From NCBI GenBank assembly GCA_963627615.1, contig CAVGBV010000026.1:1-25606 (forward strand): a DNA stretch of 25,606 nt. Direction: 5' to 3'. Origin of the DNA: Faecimorpha sp963627615. GTDB lineage: Bacteria > Bacillota > Clostridia > Lachnospirales > Bianqueaceae. Below, one piece after another: positions 7,333-14,942 of the stretch (within the stretch, counting starts at the first letter, position 1; each line of letters starts with the position of its first letter). Made by a program: the position numbers and the translations under genes. A model generated the notes under the pieces. The model did not search any database. It was not told where the DNA came from and was given only the letters and a program-made list of their open reading frames with translations.

Positions 7333-8820
7333 TTACAGAACAACGCCGTCCTTGAAGATGGAGATTTCGCGATAACCATTGATCTCATTGCGGGTTTCCT
7401 TACCGGAAGCAACGGACAGAATATAGCGGAAGAAGTCCTTGGATACCTCGTCCATGCTCTTGCCCTCCAGCAGCTGACCGGCATTATAGTCGATCCAGTT
7501 GGACTTGCGCTCCGCAAGCGCCGTGTTGGTCGCAACCTTTACGGTGGGGACCGGAGCGCCGACCGGCGTACCGCGGCCCGTCGTAAACAGAATCATATGA
7601 ACACCGGCAGCGGTCAGAGAAGTGCAGGCAACGATATCATTGCCCGGACCCTGCAGAAGGTTCAGACCGGGTGTCTTCAGACGCTGACCATAGGTCAGAA
7701 CGTCGCGTACATTGCCGCGTCCGCCCTTTTGCGTGCATCCCAGAGATTTTTCCTCAAGGGTTGTGATACCGCCCTTTTTGTTGCCGGGAGAAGGATTCTC
7801 ATAAACTACCTGATTGTGACGGATGTAGTAATCCTTAAAGTTGTTGATCAGGCTGACCGTCTTGTCAAAGGTTGCCTCATCTTCACAATGGCTCATCAGG
7901 ATGGTTTCCGCGCCAAACATCTCAGGAACTTCTGTCAGAACGGTAGTTCCGCCGCAAGCGCCCAGAAGATCTGAAAAGGCGCCGACCAGCGGATTGCCGG
8001 TAATGCCGGAGAAGCCGTCAGAACCGCCGCACTTCAGACCAACCTTCAGTTTGGAAACCGGACAGGGAGTCCGCTTAAACTGACTTGCGTATTCTACCAG
8101 TTCGCCAATGATCTTGAGACCTGCCTCCAGTTCGTCTTCTACATCCTGTGTTACCAGGAAACGAACCCGTTCCGGATCCACATCGCCCAGAACCTTGGAG
8201 AACTCGCTCAGATTGTTGTTTTCGCATCCCAGACTCAATACCAGTACGCCGCCAGCGTTGGGATGATGGACCAGATCCGCAAGAATCTGCTGGGTATTGT
8301 GATGATCTTCGCCAAGCTGAGAACATCCGAAAGGATGTACAAAGGTATAGATTCCGTCCACCTTATCTCCATACAGCTTGGTAGCTTCACGAGCCAGGGC
8401 CTCAGCGGAACGGTTGACGCAGCCAACCGTATTGACGATCCAGATCTCATTGCGGATGCCGACATCGCCGTTTTTACGAACATAACCGTCGAAGGTAGCT
8501 TCCTTGCCTTCCGGAAAATCCGGATACGGAGTCAGATTCGGCTGATAGGTATATTCCAAGGTTCCGGACAGATTGGTTTTGATGTTGTGCGTATGGATCC
8601 AGGAACCCGCCGGAATATCGGTGATCGCATGTCCGATCGGAAAGCCGTATTTGATGATATTCTCACCAGAGGCAATATCCTTGACAGCAATCTTATGTCC
8701 CTTGGGGATTTCCTCCAGAGCGGTAACGCTGTAACCATCGGCAGCAACGACAGTTCCGGCCGGAATGATCTCCAGAGCGACAAATACATTGTCGTTCGGA
8801 TGAATGTGCATATAATTCAT
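7333..8820 (-). CDS. uxaA: Altronate dehydratase
   Basis: A 495-residue protein matching full-length UxaA: D-altronate is dehydrated to 2-keto-3-deoxy-D-gluconate in galacturonate breakdown. The N-terminal SAF domain (about 1-95, MHIHPNDNVFVAL to AGSWIHTHNIK) is followed by the large catalytic domain with VNTVGCVNRSAE, FVHPFGCSQLGED and KCGGSDGFSGITGNPLVG. Several conserved Cys/His residues (in VNTVGC, HPFGC, LGCENN, KCGGSD, SLGCTQKGG) suit a metal or Fe-dependent active site. The start is ATG at 8820, with GGGAGG (8834-8829) 8 bases upstream; upstream in-frame codons lack a ribosome site. It is the second gene of the uxaB-uxaA operon, 65 bases after uxaB, and that gap holds a strong hairpin. 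Confidence 0.94.
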   Translation of the reverse strand: MNYMHIHPNDNVFVALEIIPAGTVVAADGYSVTALEEIPKGHKIAVKDIASGENIIKYGFPIGHAITDIPAGSWIHTHNIKTNLSGTLEYTYQPNLTPYPDFPEGKEATFDGYVRKNGDVGIRNEIWIVNTVGCVNRSAEALAREATKLYGDKVDGIYTFVHPFGCSQLGEDHHNTQQILADLVHHPNAGGVLVLSLGCENNNLSEFSKVLGDVDPERVRFLVTQDVEDELEAGLKIIGELVEYASQFKRTPCPVSKLKVGLKCGGSDGFSGITGNPLVGAFSDLLGACGGTTVLTEVPEMFGAETILMSHCEDEATFDKTVSLINNFKDYYIRHNQVVYENPSPGNKKGGITTLEEKSLGCTQKGGRGNVRDVLTYGQRLKTPGLNLLQGPGNDIVACTSLTAAGVHMILFTTGRGTPVGAPVPTVKVATNTALAERKSNWIDYNAGQLLEGKSMDEVSKDFFRYILSVASGKETRNEINGYREISIFKDGVVL

Positions 8821-8851
8821 TGATTTGTCCTCCCAATACTGAAGATATAAG

Positions 8852-8878
8852 AAAAGCGGCGGTAGCACCGCCGCTTTT
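8852..8878 (-). terminator. Intercistronic hairpin between uxaB and uxaA
   Basis: A perfect 12-bp stem AAAAGCGGCGGT/ACCGCCGCTTTT with an AGC loop. On the minus strand it ends in TTTTCTTATA, so it resembles an intrinsic terminator placed inside the operon. It may lower uxaA relative to uxaB or stabilise a processed 3' end. I found no separate uxaA promoter between it and the uxaA start. Confidence 0.7.
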
Positions 8879-8885
8879 TCAGAAC

Positions 8886-10407
8886 TTAGACAATAGAGGC
8901 GATAGCAGCCTTAGCGCCGTTCTTCAGGATGTTCTCAAGATGAGAAGCAACCAGATCGTTCAGGCCCGCGACAGCGGTCAGATCCTGACCCCACAGAGCG
9001 TCATTGGAGAGAACCTTAGCGGTCAGAGCCTTGACATCCTGATCTGCGGCATATTCTTTCCAGATCTTTTCAAAGAATTCCAGAACCGGAACATCATCCT
9101 GAATCTTATAAGTATCGCCCTTAACGGTACGAACACCGGTCATAGCGCGTCCTTCTACACCCTCACCATGGTAGAAAGCGATCAGAGCAGCCAGTCCAAA
9201 GGTCAGAACCTGCGGCAGCTCATGCTTACGCTCTACATAGGTCAGGAGAGAGGGAAGACAACGAGCCTTGAACTTAGAGGTGGAGTTCAGGGAGATGTCC
9301 AGCAGCATATGACGGATAAACGGATTCGCGAAACGCTCGGAAACAGCGGCAGTGTAGTTCTCCAGCTCTTCCTTGGGCAGATCCAGCGTAGGAATGATCT
9401 CCTCAAACAGACCCTTGTTCATGTACTTATGGATAACATCATCATCCATGAATTCCTTTACAGTGTCCAGACCGGACAGGAACGCGCCCAGAACCGTCAT
9501 GGTATGAGCGCCATTCAGGATACGAACCTTACGGGTACGGTAAGGAGTCATATCCGGAGTCCAGATGACATTCAGACCAGCCTGTGCCAGAGGAAGCTCT
9601 TCGGAGAAGTCGCCGCCCTCGATAACCCAGAAGTGGAAAGGCTCAGCCGTATTCAGAACATTATCCTTATAACCCAGCTTCTCGGTGATCGCGNNNNNNN
9701 NNNGCTCTCGGATAACCGGTAACGATACGGTCTACCAGTGTGCTCAGGAAGTGGTTGGAATTCTCCAGCCATTCGATGAACTCGGGCTCATAGCCCCATT
9801 CCTTGGCCAGACGCAGAACAATACCACGCAGCGTCGTACCGTTCTTCTCGATCAGCTCGCAGGGGATGATAACCATTCCCTTGGAAGGATCGCCCTTGAA
9901 TGCCTCATAACGGGCATGCAGGAAAACGGTCAGCTTACCGGGATAAGAAGCCGGAGGCGTATCGGTCGGCTTGTCATCAGCACTGTATGCGATACCAGCC
10001 TCGGTGGTATTGGAGATGATAAAACGCAGATCCGGATTCTTTGCGCACTCCAGATAAGCGTTGAAGTCAGCGTAAGGATTGATACAGCGGCTGATGGAAT
10101 TGATGATCTCCTTGTCCTCGACAACCTTGCCGTCGGAGATACCGCGCAGCATCATGGTATACAAGCCGTCCTGAGCGTTCAGCATATCACAGACAGCACC
10201 GAAAGTGATAGGCTGTACTACGCATACCTTACCGCCGAAAAGGCCCTGCTTGTTCATCTGATGAATCATCCAATCTACAAATCCACGAAGGAAATTGCCC
10301 TCGCCAAACTGCAGAATTTTTTCCGGCAGATCCTGCCAGGGAGAAACCTTTACGTCTGCGGGGAACTGGAAGTCAGAATTTAATAATGCTTTGTTTAATG
10401 ATTCCAT
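8886..10407 (-). CDS. uxaB: Tagaturonate reductase (altronate oxidoreductase), interrupted by an N gap
   Basis: Mannitol-dehydrogenase-family NAD(P)-dependent enzyme that reduces D-tagaturonate to D-altronate. The N-terminal piece (MESLNKALLNS to DRIVTGYPRA) holds the nucleotide-binding region (ILQFGEGNFLRGFVDWMI). The C-terminal piece (AITEKLGYKDN to the stop at 8886) holds the catalytic Lys/Asn/His signature KVRILNGAHT. Ten N at 9694-9703 lie between them. As written the gene length is not a multiple of three (1522 bases); the frames on either side join only if the true gap is 0, 3, 6, 9... bases, and 9 would fit the family spacing as I recall it. So this is one intact gene with a placeholder gap, not two genes or a proven pseudogene. 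The start ATG at 10407 has AAAGGAG about 10 bases upstream. Confidence 0.9.
9694..9703. other. Assembly gap (10 N)
   Basis: Ten undetermined bases inside uxaB. The reading frames on the two sides show that ten is not the true length, so the number is probably a placeholder. Confidence 0.97.
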
Positions 10408-10428
10408 TGCAAAATTGCTCCTTTCAAA

Positions 10429-10452
10429 GTGTGTTCCTATTTCGAAACACAC
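10429..10452. promoter_or_regulatory. Candidate operator of uxaB-uxaA
   Basis: Perfect inverted repeat GTGTGTT-N10-AACACAC lying between the predicted transcription start and the uxaB ribosome site. A repressor bound here would block early elongation. Position and symmetry suit a GntR- or LacI-type hexuronate regulator, but no regulator gene is present in the window. Confidence 0.55.
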
Positions 10453-10466
10453 CAGTATTTACTATT

Positions 10467-10495
10467 ATTTTACACGATTTCGTTTCGTTTTTCAA
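10467..10495 (-). promoter_or_regulatory. Sigma-A promoter of uxaB-uxaA
   Basis: On the minus strand TTGAAA (10495-10490) and TAAAAT (10472-10467) have a 17-base spacer. The promoter overlaps the last codons of the upstream clp gene. No terminator separates the two genes, so clp transcripts may read into uxaB. Confidence 0.75.
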
Positions 10496-12794
10496 TAGTA
10501 ATTTTATGATTTGCATCGAGAGTTATAAAAATTGTATCATGATCTTGAATTTTTCCGGCGAGATATTGCTCGGCAATCTCATCTTCAATCTCCCGCTGAA
10601 TCAATCGGCGGAGAGGTCGGGCGCCATAGGCGGGATCATATCCCTTTTCTGCCAGATGATCCATGACCGCGGGGGCGACTGTGATCTTCATATCATGTTC
10701 GGCAGCAGCCTTATAGATGTCCTTAAGCATCAGTTCCACAATCTTGCGCAGATCCTCATGTGTCAAAGGCTCAAAGGTGATGATATCGTCCACGCGGTTT
10801 AAGAATTCGGGCCGGAAGGCTTCCTTGAGTGCCGCCTGAATCTGCTGGGTCAGGGCGACCTGCTGATTACCGGTAAAGCCGAGACTATGACCGGAGAGGT
10901 GAGAACCGGCGTTGGTGGTCATGATGATTACGGTGTTTTCAAAATTGATCAGCCGTCCCTGATTATCGGTCAGCCGTCCATCGTCCAGAATCTGCAGCAG
11001 CATGTTGAAGATATCCGGATGGGCCTTCTCGATCTCATCCAGCAAGACCACGGAATAGGGGCGGCGGCGTACTTTTTCGGAGAGCTGTCCGCCCTCATCA
11101 TAGCCCACATATCCCGGAGGCGCGCCGATGAGCTTGGAGGCCGTATGCTTTTCCATGTATTCGGACATATCCACACGGATCATCGCGTCCTCAGAACCAA
11201 AAAGCTCTGCTGCCAGAGTTTTGGCCAGTTCTGTTTTGCCCACACCGGTCGGCCCCGCAAAGATAAAGGAAGCGGGACGGTGAGCATTGCGGAATCCGCA
11301 GCGGCTGCGCCGGATGGCGCGGGATAGAGCGCTGACGGCGGCATCCTGTCCGACAACACGCTGATGAAGCCGTTCCTCAAGGTGCAGCAGCTTATCGGAT
11401 TCCTCGGTTGTAAGGCGGTGCACCGGGATTTTGGTCCAGGATTCCACAACCTGTGCGATATCCTCACGAGTCAGCGGTACATGGTCGCAAAGAGCCTGAA
11501 CCCGGTCGATTTCCGCCTGAAGGCGCAGCTCTTCAGAACGGCAATTGGCGGCCTCTTCAAAATTCTCCTGGGACGCAGCGTTTTCCTTGCGCTGAATGAC
11601 AGAGGTCAATTGGCGCTTGAGTTCATCCAGTTTAAGCAGACTCTCGTTATGAAGATTGACCTTTGCGGCGGCTTCGTCGATGAGATCGATCGCCTTATCC
11701 GGAAGATATCTCTGATGGATATAGCGTGTAGACATCTGTACCGCGTCTTCAAGAACGCTGTCAGGAATGGATACGTTATGAAAGGCCTCGTAATGAGGAC
11801 GGATTCCTTTCAGAATTTCAACCGTCTCCTCAGGGGAGGGCTCGTCCACGATGACTGGCTGGAAACGGCGCTCCAGAGCGGAATCCTTTTCAATGTATTT
11901 CCGATATTCATCCAGTGTCGTAGTACCGATCAGCTGAATCTGTCCCTTGGCCAGAGCGGGCTTTAGTATATTGGCGGCGTTCATCGCGTTCTGTGCGTCG
12001 CCTGCGCCGATCAGATTATGGATTTCGTCAATTACGAGAATGATATGGCCATCCTGGATGACTTCGTTGATGATTCCCTTCATGCGTCCTTCAAATTGTC
12101 CGCGGAACTGTGTTCCGGCGACAAGGCCGGTCAGATCCAGAAGGCGGATCTCCTTGTTGAGCAGCTTGACCGGTACCTGATGGCGGGCGATTCGAAGTGC
12201 CAGACCTTCCGCGATGGCGGTTTTACCGACACCGGGTTCGCCCAGAAGTACCGGATTGTTTTTGGTCCGGCGGTTCAGAATCTGCATAACGCGTTCGATT
12301 TCTTTATCGCGGCCTACAATGGTATCGATTTCTCCGGCGCGGGCCTGGTCTGTCAGACTGGTACTGTAGCGCATCAGATTGGGCATTTTTTTGGCACGGC
12401 GTTTATTGCGCAGCGCATCTTCTTCGGTATCAGAGGAAGATGCCGAAGGATCTTCCTCGGTAAATTCCGTGGGCAGGTCTCCGTTTTCATCTTCTCCGCC
12501 CTGCGGCGTGGAGCCGGAGAGCATATCCATCAGTCCGGGAGGCATCATAGAAGACAAGGCGCCCATCTCCTGACTCAGCTGTTCCGGATCTACATCCTGC
12601 ATCATATCGGCAATCTGTTTATTCATAGCCTCAGCCTGTTCATCTGTCATACCGCTTTGAGAAAAGAGTTCTTTCAGCTGCATTCCCTGCTTATGAGCGC
12701 AGGCAAGGCAGAGAGCGAGACGGGTTGTCTTTCCGCCCTCCAGCTTATTCATAAAGATGACGGCCGGATTTTTCTTGCAGATTTGACAAAGCAT
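10470..12794 (-). CDS. ClpE-like AAA+ unfoldase with N-terminal zinc finger
   Basis: A 774-residue Clp/Hsp100 ATPase expected to unfold proteins for ClpP. Residues 1-35 form a Cys4 zinc finger (Cys3, Cys6, Cys29, Cys32) in place of the ClpC/ClpA N-domain, the arrangement of ClpE. A Met-rich, hydrophobic segment (about 40-95, with MMQDVDPEQLSQEM and SSMMPPGLMDML) and an acidic linker (100-126) follow. AAA domain 1 has Walker A GEPGVGKT (185-192) and Walker B with Asp256-Glu257. A UVR-type coiled insert lies at about 395-430. AAA domain 2 has Walker A GPTGVGKT (514-521) and Walker B Asp586-Glu587, and Leu638-Gly-Phe640 is the likely ClpP-docking tripeptide. The start is ATG at 12794, 8 bases after AAGGAG; the GTG at 12803 overlaps that site. 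No CtsR heptad pair is visible upstream. Confidence 0.88.
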   Translation of the reverse strand: MLCQICKKNPAVIFMNKLEGGKTTRLALCLACAHKQGMQLKELFSQSGMTDEQAEAMNKQIADMMQDVDPEQLSQEMGALSSMMPPGLMDMLSGSTPQGGEDENGDLPTEFTEEDPSASSSDTEEDALRNKRRAKKMPNLMRYSTSLTDQARAGEIDTIVGRDKEIERVMQILNRRTKNNPVLLGEPGVGKTAIAEGLALRIARHQVPVKLLNKEIRLLDLTGLVAGTQFRGQFEGRMKGIINEVIQDGHIILVIDEIHNLIGAGDAQNAMNAANILKPALAKGQIQLIGTTTLDEYRKYIEKDSALERRFQPVIVDEPSPEETVEILKGIRPHYEAFHNVSIPDSVLEDAVQMSTRYIHQRYLPDKAIDLIDEAAAKVNLHNESLLKLDELKRQLTSVIQRKENAASQENFEEAANCRSEELRLQAEIDRVQALCDHVPLTREDIAQVVESWTKIPVHRLTTEESDKLLHLEERLHQRVVGQDAAVSALSRAIRRSRCGFRNAHRPASFIFAGPTGVGKTELAKTLAAELFGSEDAMIRVDMSEYMEKHTASKLIGAPPGYVGYDEGGQLSEKVRRRPYSVVLLDEIEKAHPDIFNMLLQILDDGRLTDNQGRLINFENTVIIMTTNAGSHLSGHSLGFTGNQQVALTQQIQAALKEAFRPEFLNRVDDIITFEPLTHEDLRKIVELMLKDIYKAAAEHDMKITVAPAVMDHLAEKGYDPAYGARPLRRLIQREIEDEIAEQYLAGKIQDHDTIFITLDANHKITIEKRNEIV

Positions 12795-12812
12795 AGCAAT
12801 CACTCCTTACGA

Positions 12813-12841
12813 TTATTACCAATGTATCTTTCTTATGTCAA
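12813..12841 (-). promoter_or_regulatory. Sigma-A promoter of the clpE-like gene
   Basis: On the minus strand TTGACA (12841-12836) and TAATAA (12818-12813) have a 17-base spacer and end 19 bases before the chosen ATG, which leaves a very short leader. The inverted repeat at 12821-12850 spans the -35 box and spacer. Confidence 0.7.
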
Positions 12842-12850
12842 AAATACATT
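12821..12850. promoter_or_regulatory. Candidate operator spanning the clpE-like promoter
   Basis: Inverted repeat AATGTAT-N16-ATACATT. The arms flank the -35 box and most of the spacer, so a dimer bound here would compete with RNA polymerase. It does not match the CtsR heptad or the HrcA CIRCE pattern. Arms of 7 bases in AT-rich DNA can arise by chance. Confidence 0.4.
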
Positions 12851-12932
12851 AAAAATATTATACGTTTTTTAGAAAGAGAATGCAAGTGAATTCATGGGTT
12901 TCACAGATTTTTAAGATTTTACGGGAATTTAG

Positions 12933-12961
12933 TTGCGTAAAGCGGAACAGAATGATACAAT
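12933..12961 (+). promoter_or_regulatory. Sigma-A promoter of the ParB-like/BMP gene
   Basis: TTGCGT and TACAAT are 17 bases apart, with an extended TG motif (TGATACAAT) before the -10 box. The predicted transcript starts near 12968, about 52 bases before the ATG at 13020. Confidence 0.75.
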
Positions 12962-12988
12962 AAGGGAGGTTATGATAGTAGGATTGTA

Positions 12989-13004
12989 CACGCCGAGTGG
13001 CGTG
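12989..13004 (+). other. Small hairpin directly before the ribosome site
   Basis: CACGCC/GGCGTG around GAGT forms a perfect 6-bp stem that ends two bases before AGGAGGT (13007-13013). It could affect ribosome access or mRNA stability, but it is short. Confidence 0.4.
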
Positions 13005-13019
13005 AGAGGAGGTATTGCA

Positions 13020-14942
13020 ATGTCAAGAGAAGATTACGACAAAGCATTAAAAAGCGGACGCAAGGCGTTTCAGGACGCCAGAGCCAATGGGCAGTCTCCG
13101 TATCTCAGAGTGCTGGAGGAGGATACGGCAGGAATCGACATGGATTCCGAAGTGAGCCTTGGAGTTATGGATATTCCGCTGGATAAGATTGTCGGAACCA
13201 ACAGCCATGCTAGAAGTCTGTCTTTCGCACAGAATTTTATGCCGCTTCTGCCGTATGGCACGGAGTTTTCGGCAAAATGGATTTCATTGTGCGAGAGTCA
13301 TCTGGAAGAAGGAATCCGGCATGCGATTCAGGTATATGAATACATGAATTACTTCTATGTTGTGGAAGGCAATAAGCGTGTCAGCGTACTGAAATATTTC
13401 GGCGCGGTCAGTATTCCGGCGCAGGTGACAAGGATGGTTCCGAGACGGACCAATACCAAGGAGTCCAGAATCTATTTTGAATTTTTACGTTTTTATAGGA
13501 TCAGTCAGGTCAATTTCCTGTGGTTTTCTCAGGAGGGATCTTTTGATCAGCTGCTTCAGACGCTGGGCATGGAAGCGGCCAAGGATTGGGAAGATCGGGA
13601 GAAGAGCAGTTTTTTTAGAACCAATTATTACCAGTTCCGCAAGGTTTATAAAGCGCATAAAGGGGACCAGCTGAAGATTACGACGGGCGATGCCTTTTTG
13701 AAATATATTATGGTGTTCGGGTACAAGAATATGTACCGGAAAACAGAGAGCGAGATGGAAACGGAGCTGGAGGGACTCTGGCCGGAGCTGCAGCTTTTGG
13801 AGAAAGAAGAGCCTATCGGTATTTATACACAGCCGGATGAGACGCCGGCCAAGCGTGGCTTCTGGGGACTTTTCACGCAGGGACCCAAGCAGAATCTGAA
13901 GATCGCGTTTGCTTATGTGGACGGCAAGGATGAATCCAGCTGGACCTATGCGCACGAATTAGGCAGACTATATCTGGATGAAGCCTTTGAAGGACAGATT
14001 CAGACGCAGAGCTATGAGAGGATTCCGATCGATGGAGAAAAAGGGTGCGAGGCGCTGTGCCGGATTGCGGAAGAGGGCTACGACGTGATCTTTACCACTT
14101 CTCAGAGGCTGATTACGGCAAGTCTCAAGGCAGCCATCCGTCATCCGGAGGTGCGATTCCTCAACTGTTCGGTGCATGTGCCTTATCAGCATTTGAGAAC
14201 CTACTTTGGCCGGATGTTTGAAGCGAAGATGTTGACCGGAGCGATCGCGGGTTCTATGACGGAGACCGATCGGATTGGTTATATTGCCGATTATCCGACG
14301 GCTTCTACGATGGCGAGTATCAATGCGTTTGCGCTTGGAACGCAGCTTGTGAATCCGAGAGCCAAGGTCTATCTGGAATGGAGCGCGCTCAAGGAGCCGC
14401 AGGGGAATCCTGCGGAACTCCTGAAAAAGAATGGTATTGATATTCTGTCCAATCAGGACATGATTACCCCGCAGAATGTTTCTAAAAGATTTGGAGTATA
14501 TCAGCTGCAAAAGGATGGGACGGTGCGCAATATCGCGATGCCGGTCTGGAACTGGGGAATCTTCTACAAGAAGCTGATCCGAAGTCTTCTGAGCGGATCC
14601 TGGGAGAATGATTCTGCCGGAGACGGCGCGGTCAAGGCGATTAACTATTGGTGGGGAATGGCGGCCGGAGTGATCGATGTGGTGTATACACAGGCATTGC
14701 CGGACCGTACCAAGCACATGGTTGAGGTGCTGAAGCGTTCGATCAAGGACGGCTCACTGATGGTTTTTGAGGGACTGATTCATAATCAGGACGGCGAAGT
14801 CATGGTGCCGGAAGGCAGCGTTCTGGATACGGAAAAGATTGTCACGATGGATTGGCTGGTAGAAAATGTGGTAGGCCGGATTCCAAGCATAGAAGAGGTG
14901 ACGGAGGAAGCGGCCTCGGCGATGAATCCGATCATTATTTAA
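13020..14942 (+). CDS. Cytoplasmic ParB-like / BMP-domain fusion protein
   Basis: A 640-residue protein without signal peptide, lipobox or membrane segments. The N-terminal part (about 1-150) ends in VVEGNKRVSVLKYFGA (from residue 115), which resembles the ParB/sulfiredoxin-type core where a Gly-Asn-Lys/Arg-Arg motif follows a strand. A middle helical, charged region leads to a second domain from residue 294 (KIAFAYVDGKDESSWTYAHELGR). That domain looks like the BMP/PnrA (Med) periplasmic-binding fold: GYDVIFTTSQRLI, FLNCSVHV, AGSMTETDRIGYIADYPTASTMASINAFALG. BMP proteins usually bind nucleosides at the cell surface; here the domain would be intracellular, so sensing or regulation is more likely than transport. 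The start ATG at 13020 follows AGGAGGT by 6 bases. The gene's 3' end overlaps the convergent flavodoxin gene by 8 bases. Confidence 0.72.
   Translation: MSREDYDKALKSGRKAFQDARANGQSPYLRVLEEDTAGIDMDSEVSLGVMDIPLDKIVGTNSHARSLSFAQNFMPLLPYGTEFSAKWISLCESHLEEGIRHAIQVYEYMNYFYVVEGNKRVSVLKYFGAVSIPAQVTRMVPRRTNTKESRIYFEFLRFYRISQVNFLWFSQEGSFDQLLQTLGMEAAKDWEDREKSSFFRTNYYQFRKVYKAHKGDQLKITTGDAFLKYIMVFGYKNMYRKTESEMETELEGLWPELQLLEKEEPIGIYTQPDETPAKRGFWGLFTQGPKQNLKIAFAYVDGKDESSWTYAHELGRLYLDEAFEGQIQTQSYERIPIDGEKGCEALCRIAEEGYDVIFTTSQRLITASLKAAIRHPEVRFLNCSVHVPYQHLRTYFGRMFEAKMLTGAIAGSMTETDRIGYIADYPTASTMASINAFALGTQLVNPRAKVYLEWSALKEPQGNPAELLKKNGIDILSNQDMITPQNVSKRFGVYQLQKDGTVRNIAMPVWNWGIFYKKLIRSLLSGSWENDSAGDGAVKAINYWWGMAAGVIDVVYTQALPDRTKHMVEVLKRSIKDGSLMVFEGLIHNQDGEVMVPEGSVLDTEKIVTMDWLVENVVGRIPSIEEVTEEAASAMNPIII

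Noticed and set aside
8820..9722. Plus-strand open frame opposite uxaB
   Set aside because: It is antisense to conserved UxaB residues and ends in the N gap; no start signal is seen.
12804..12850. CtsR or CIRCE control of the clpE-like gene
   Set aside because: Only one GTCAAA-like half is present (inside the -35 box), without the required tandem heptad, and no CIRCE inverted repeat is seen.
12933..13019. N-terminal extension of the ParB-like/BMP protein from an upstream frame start or ATG 12972
   Set aside because: The first in-frame codons overlap the -35 and -10 boxes, and ATG 12972 is only 2 bases from its purine-rich sequence; ATG 13020 has an ideal AGGAGGT.
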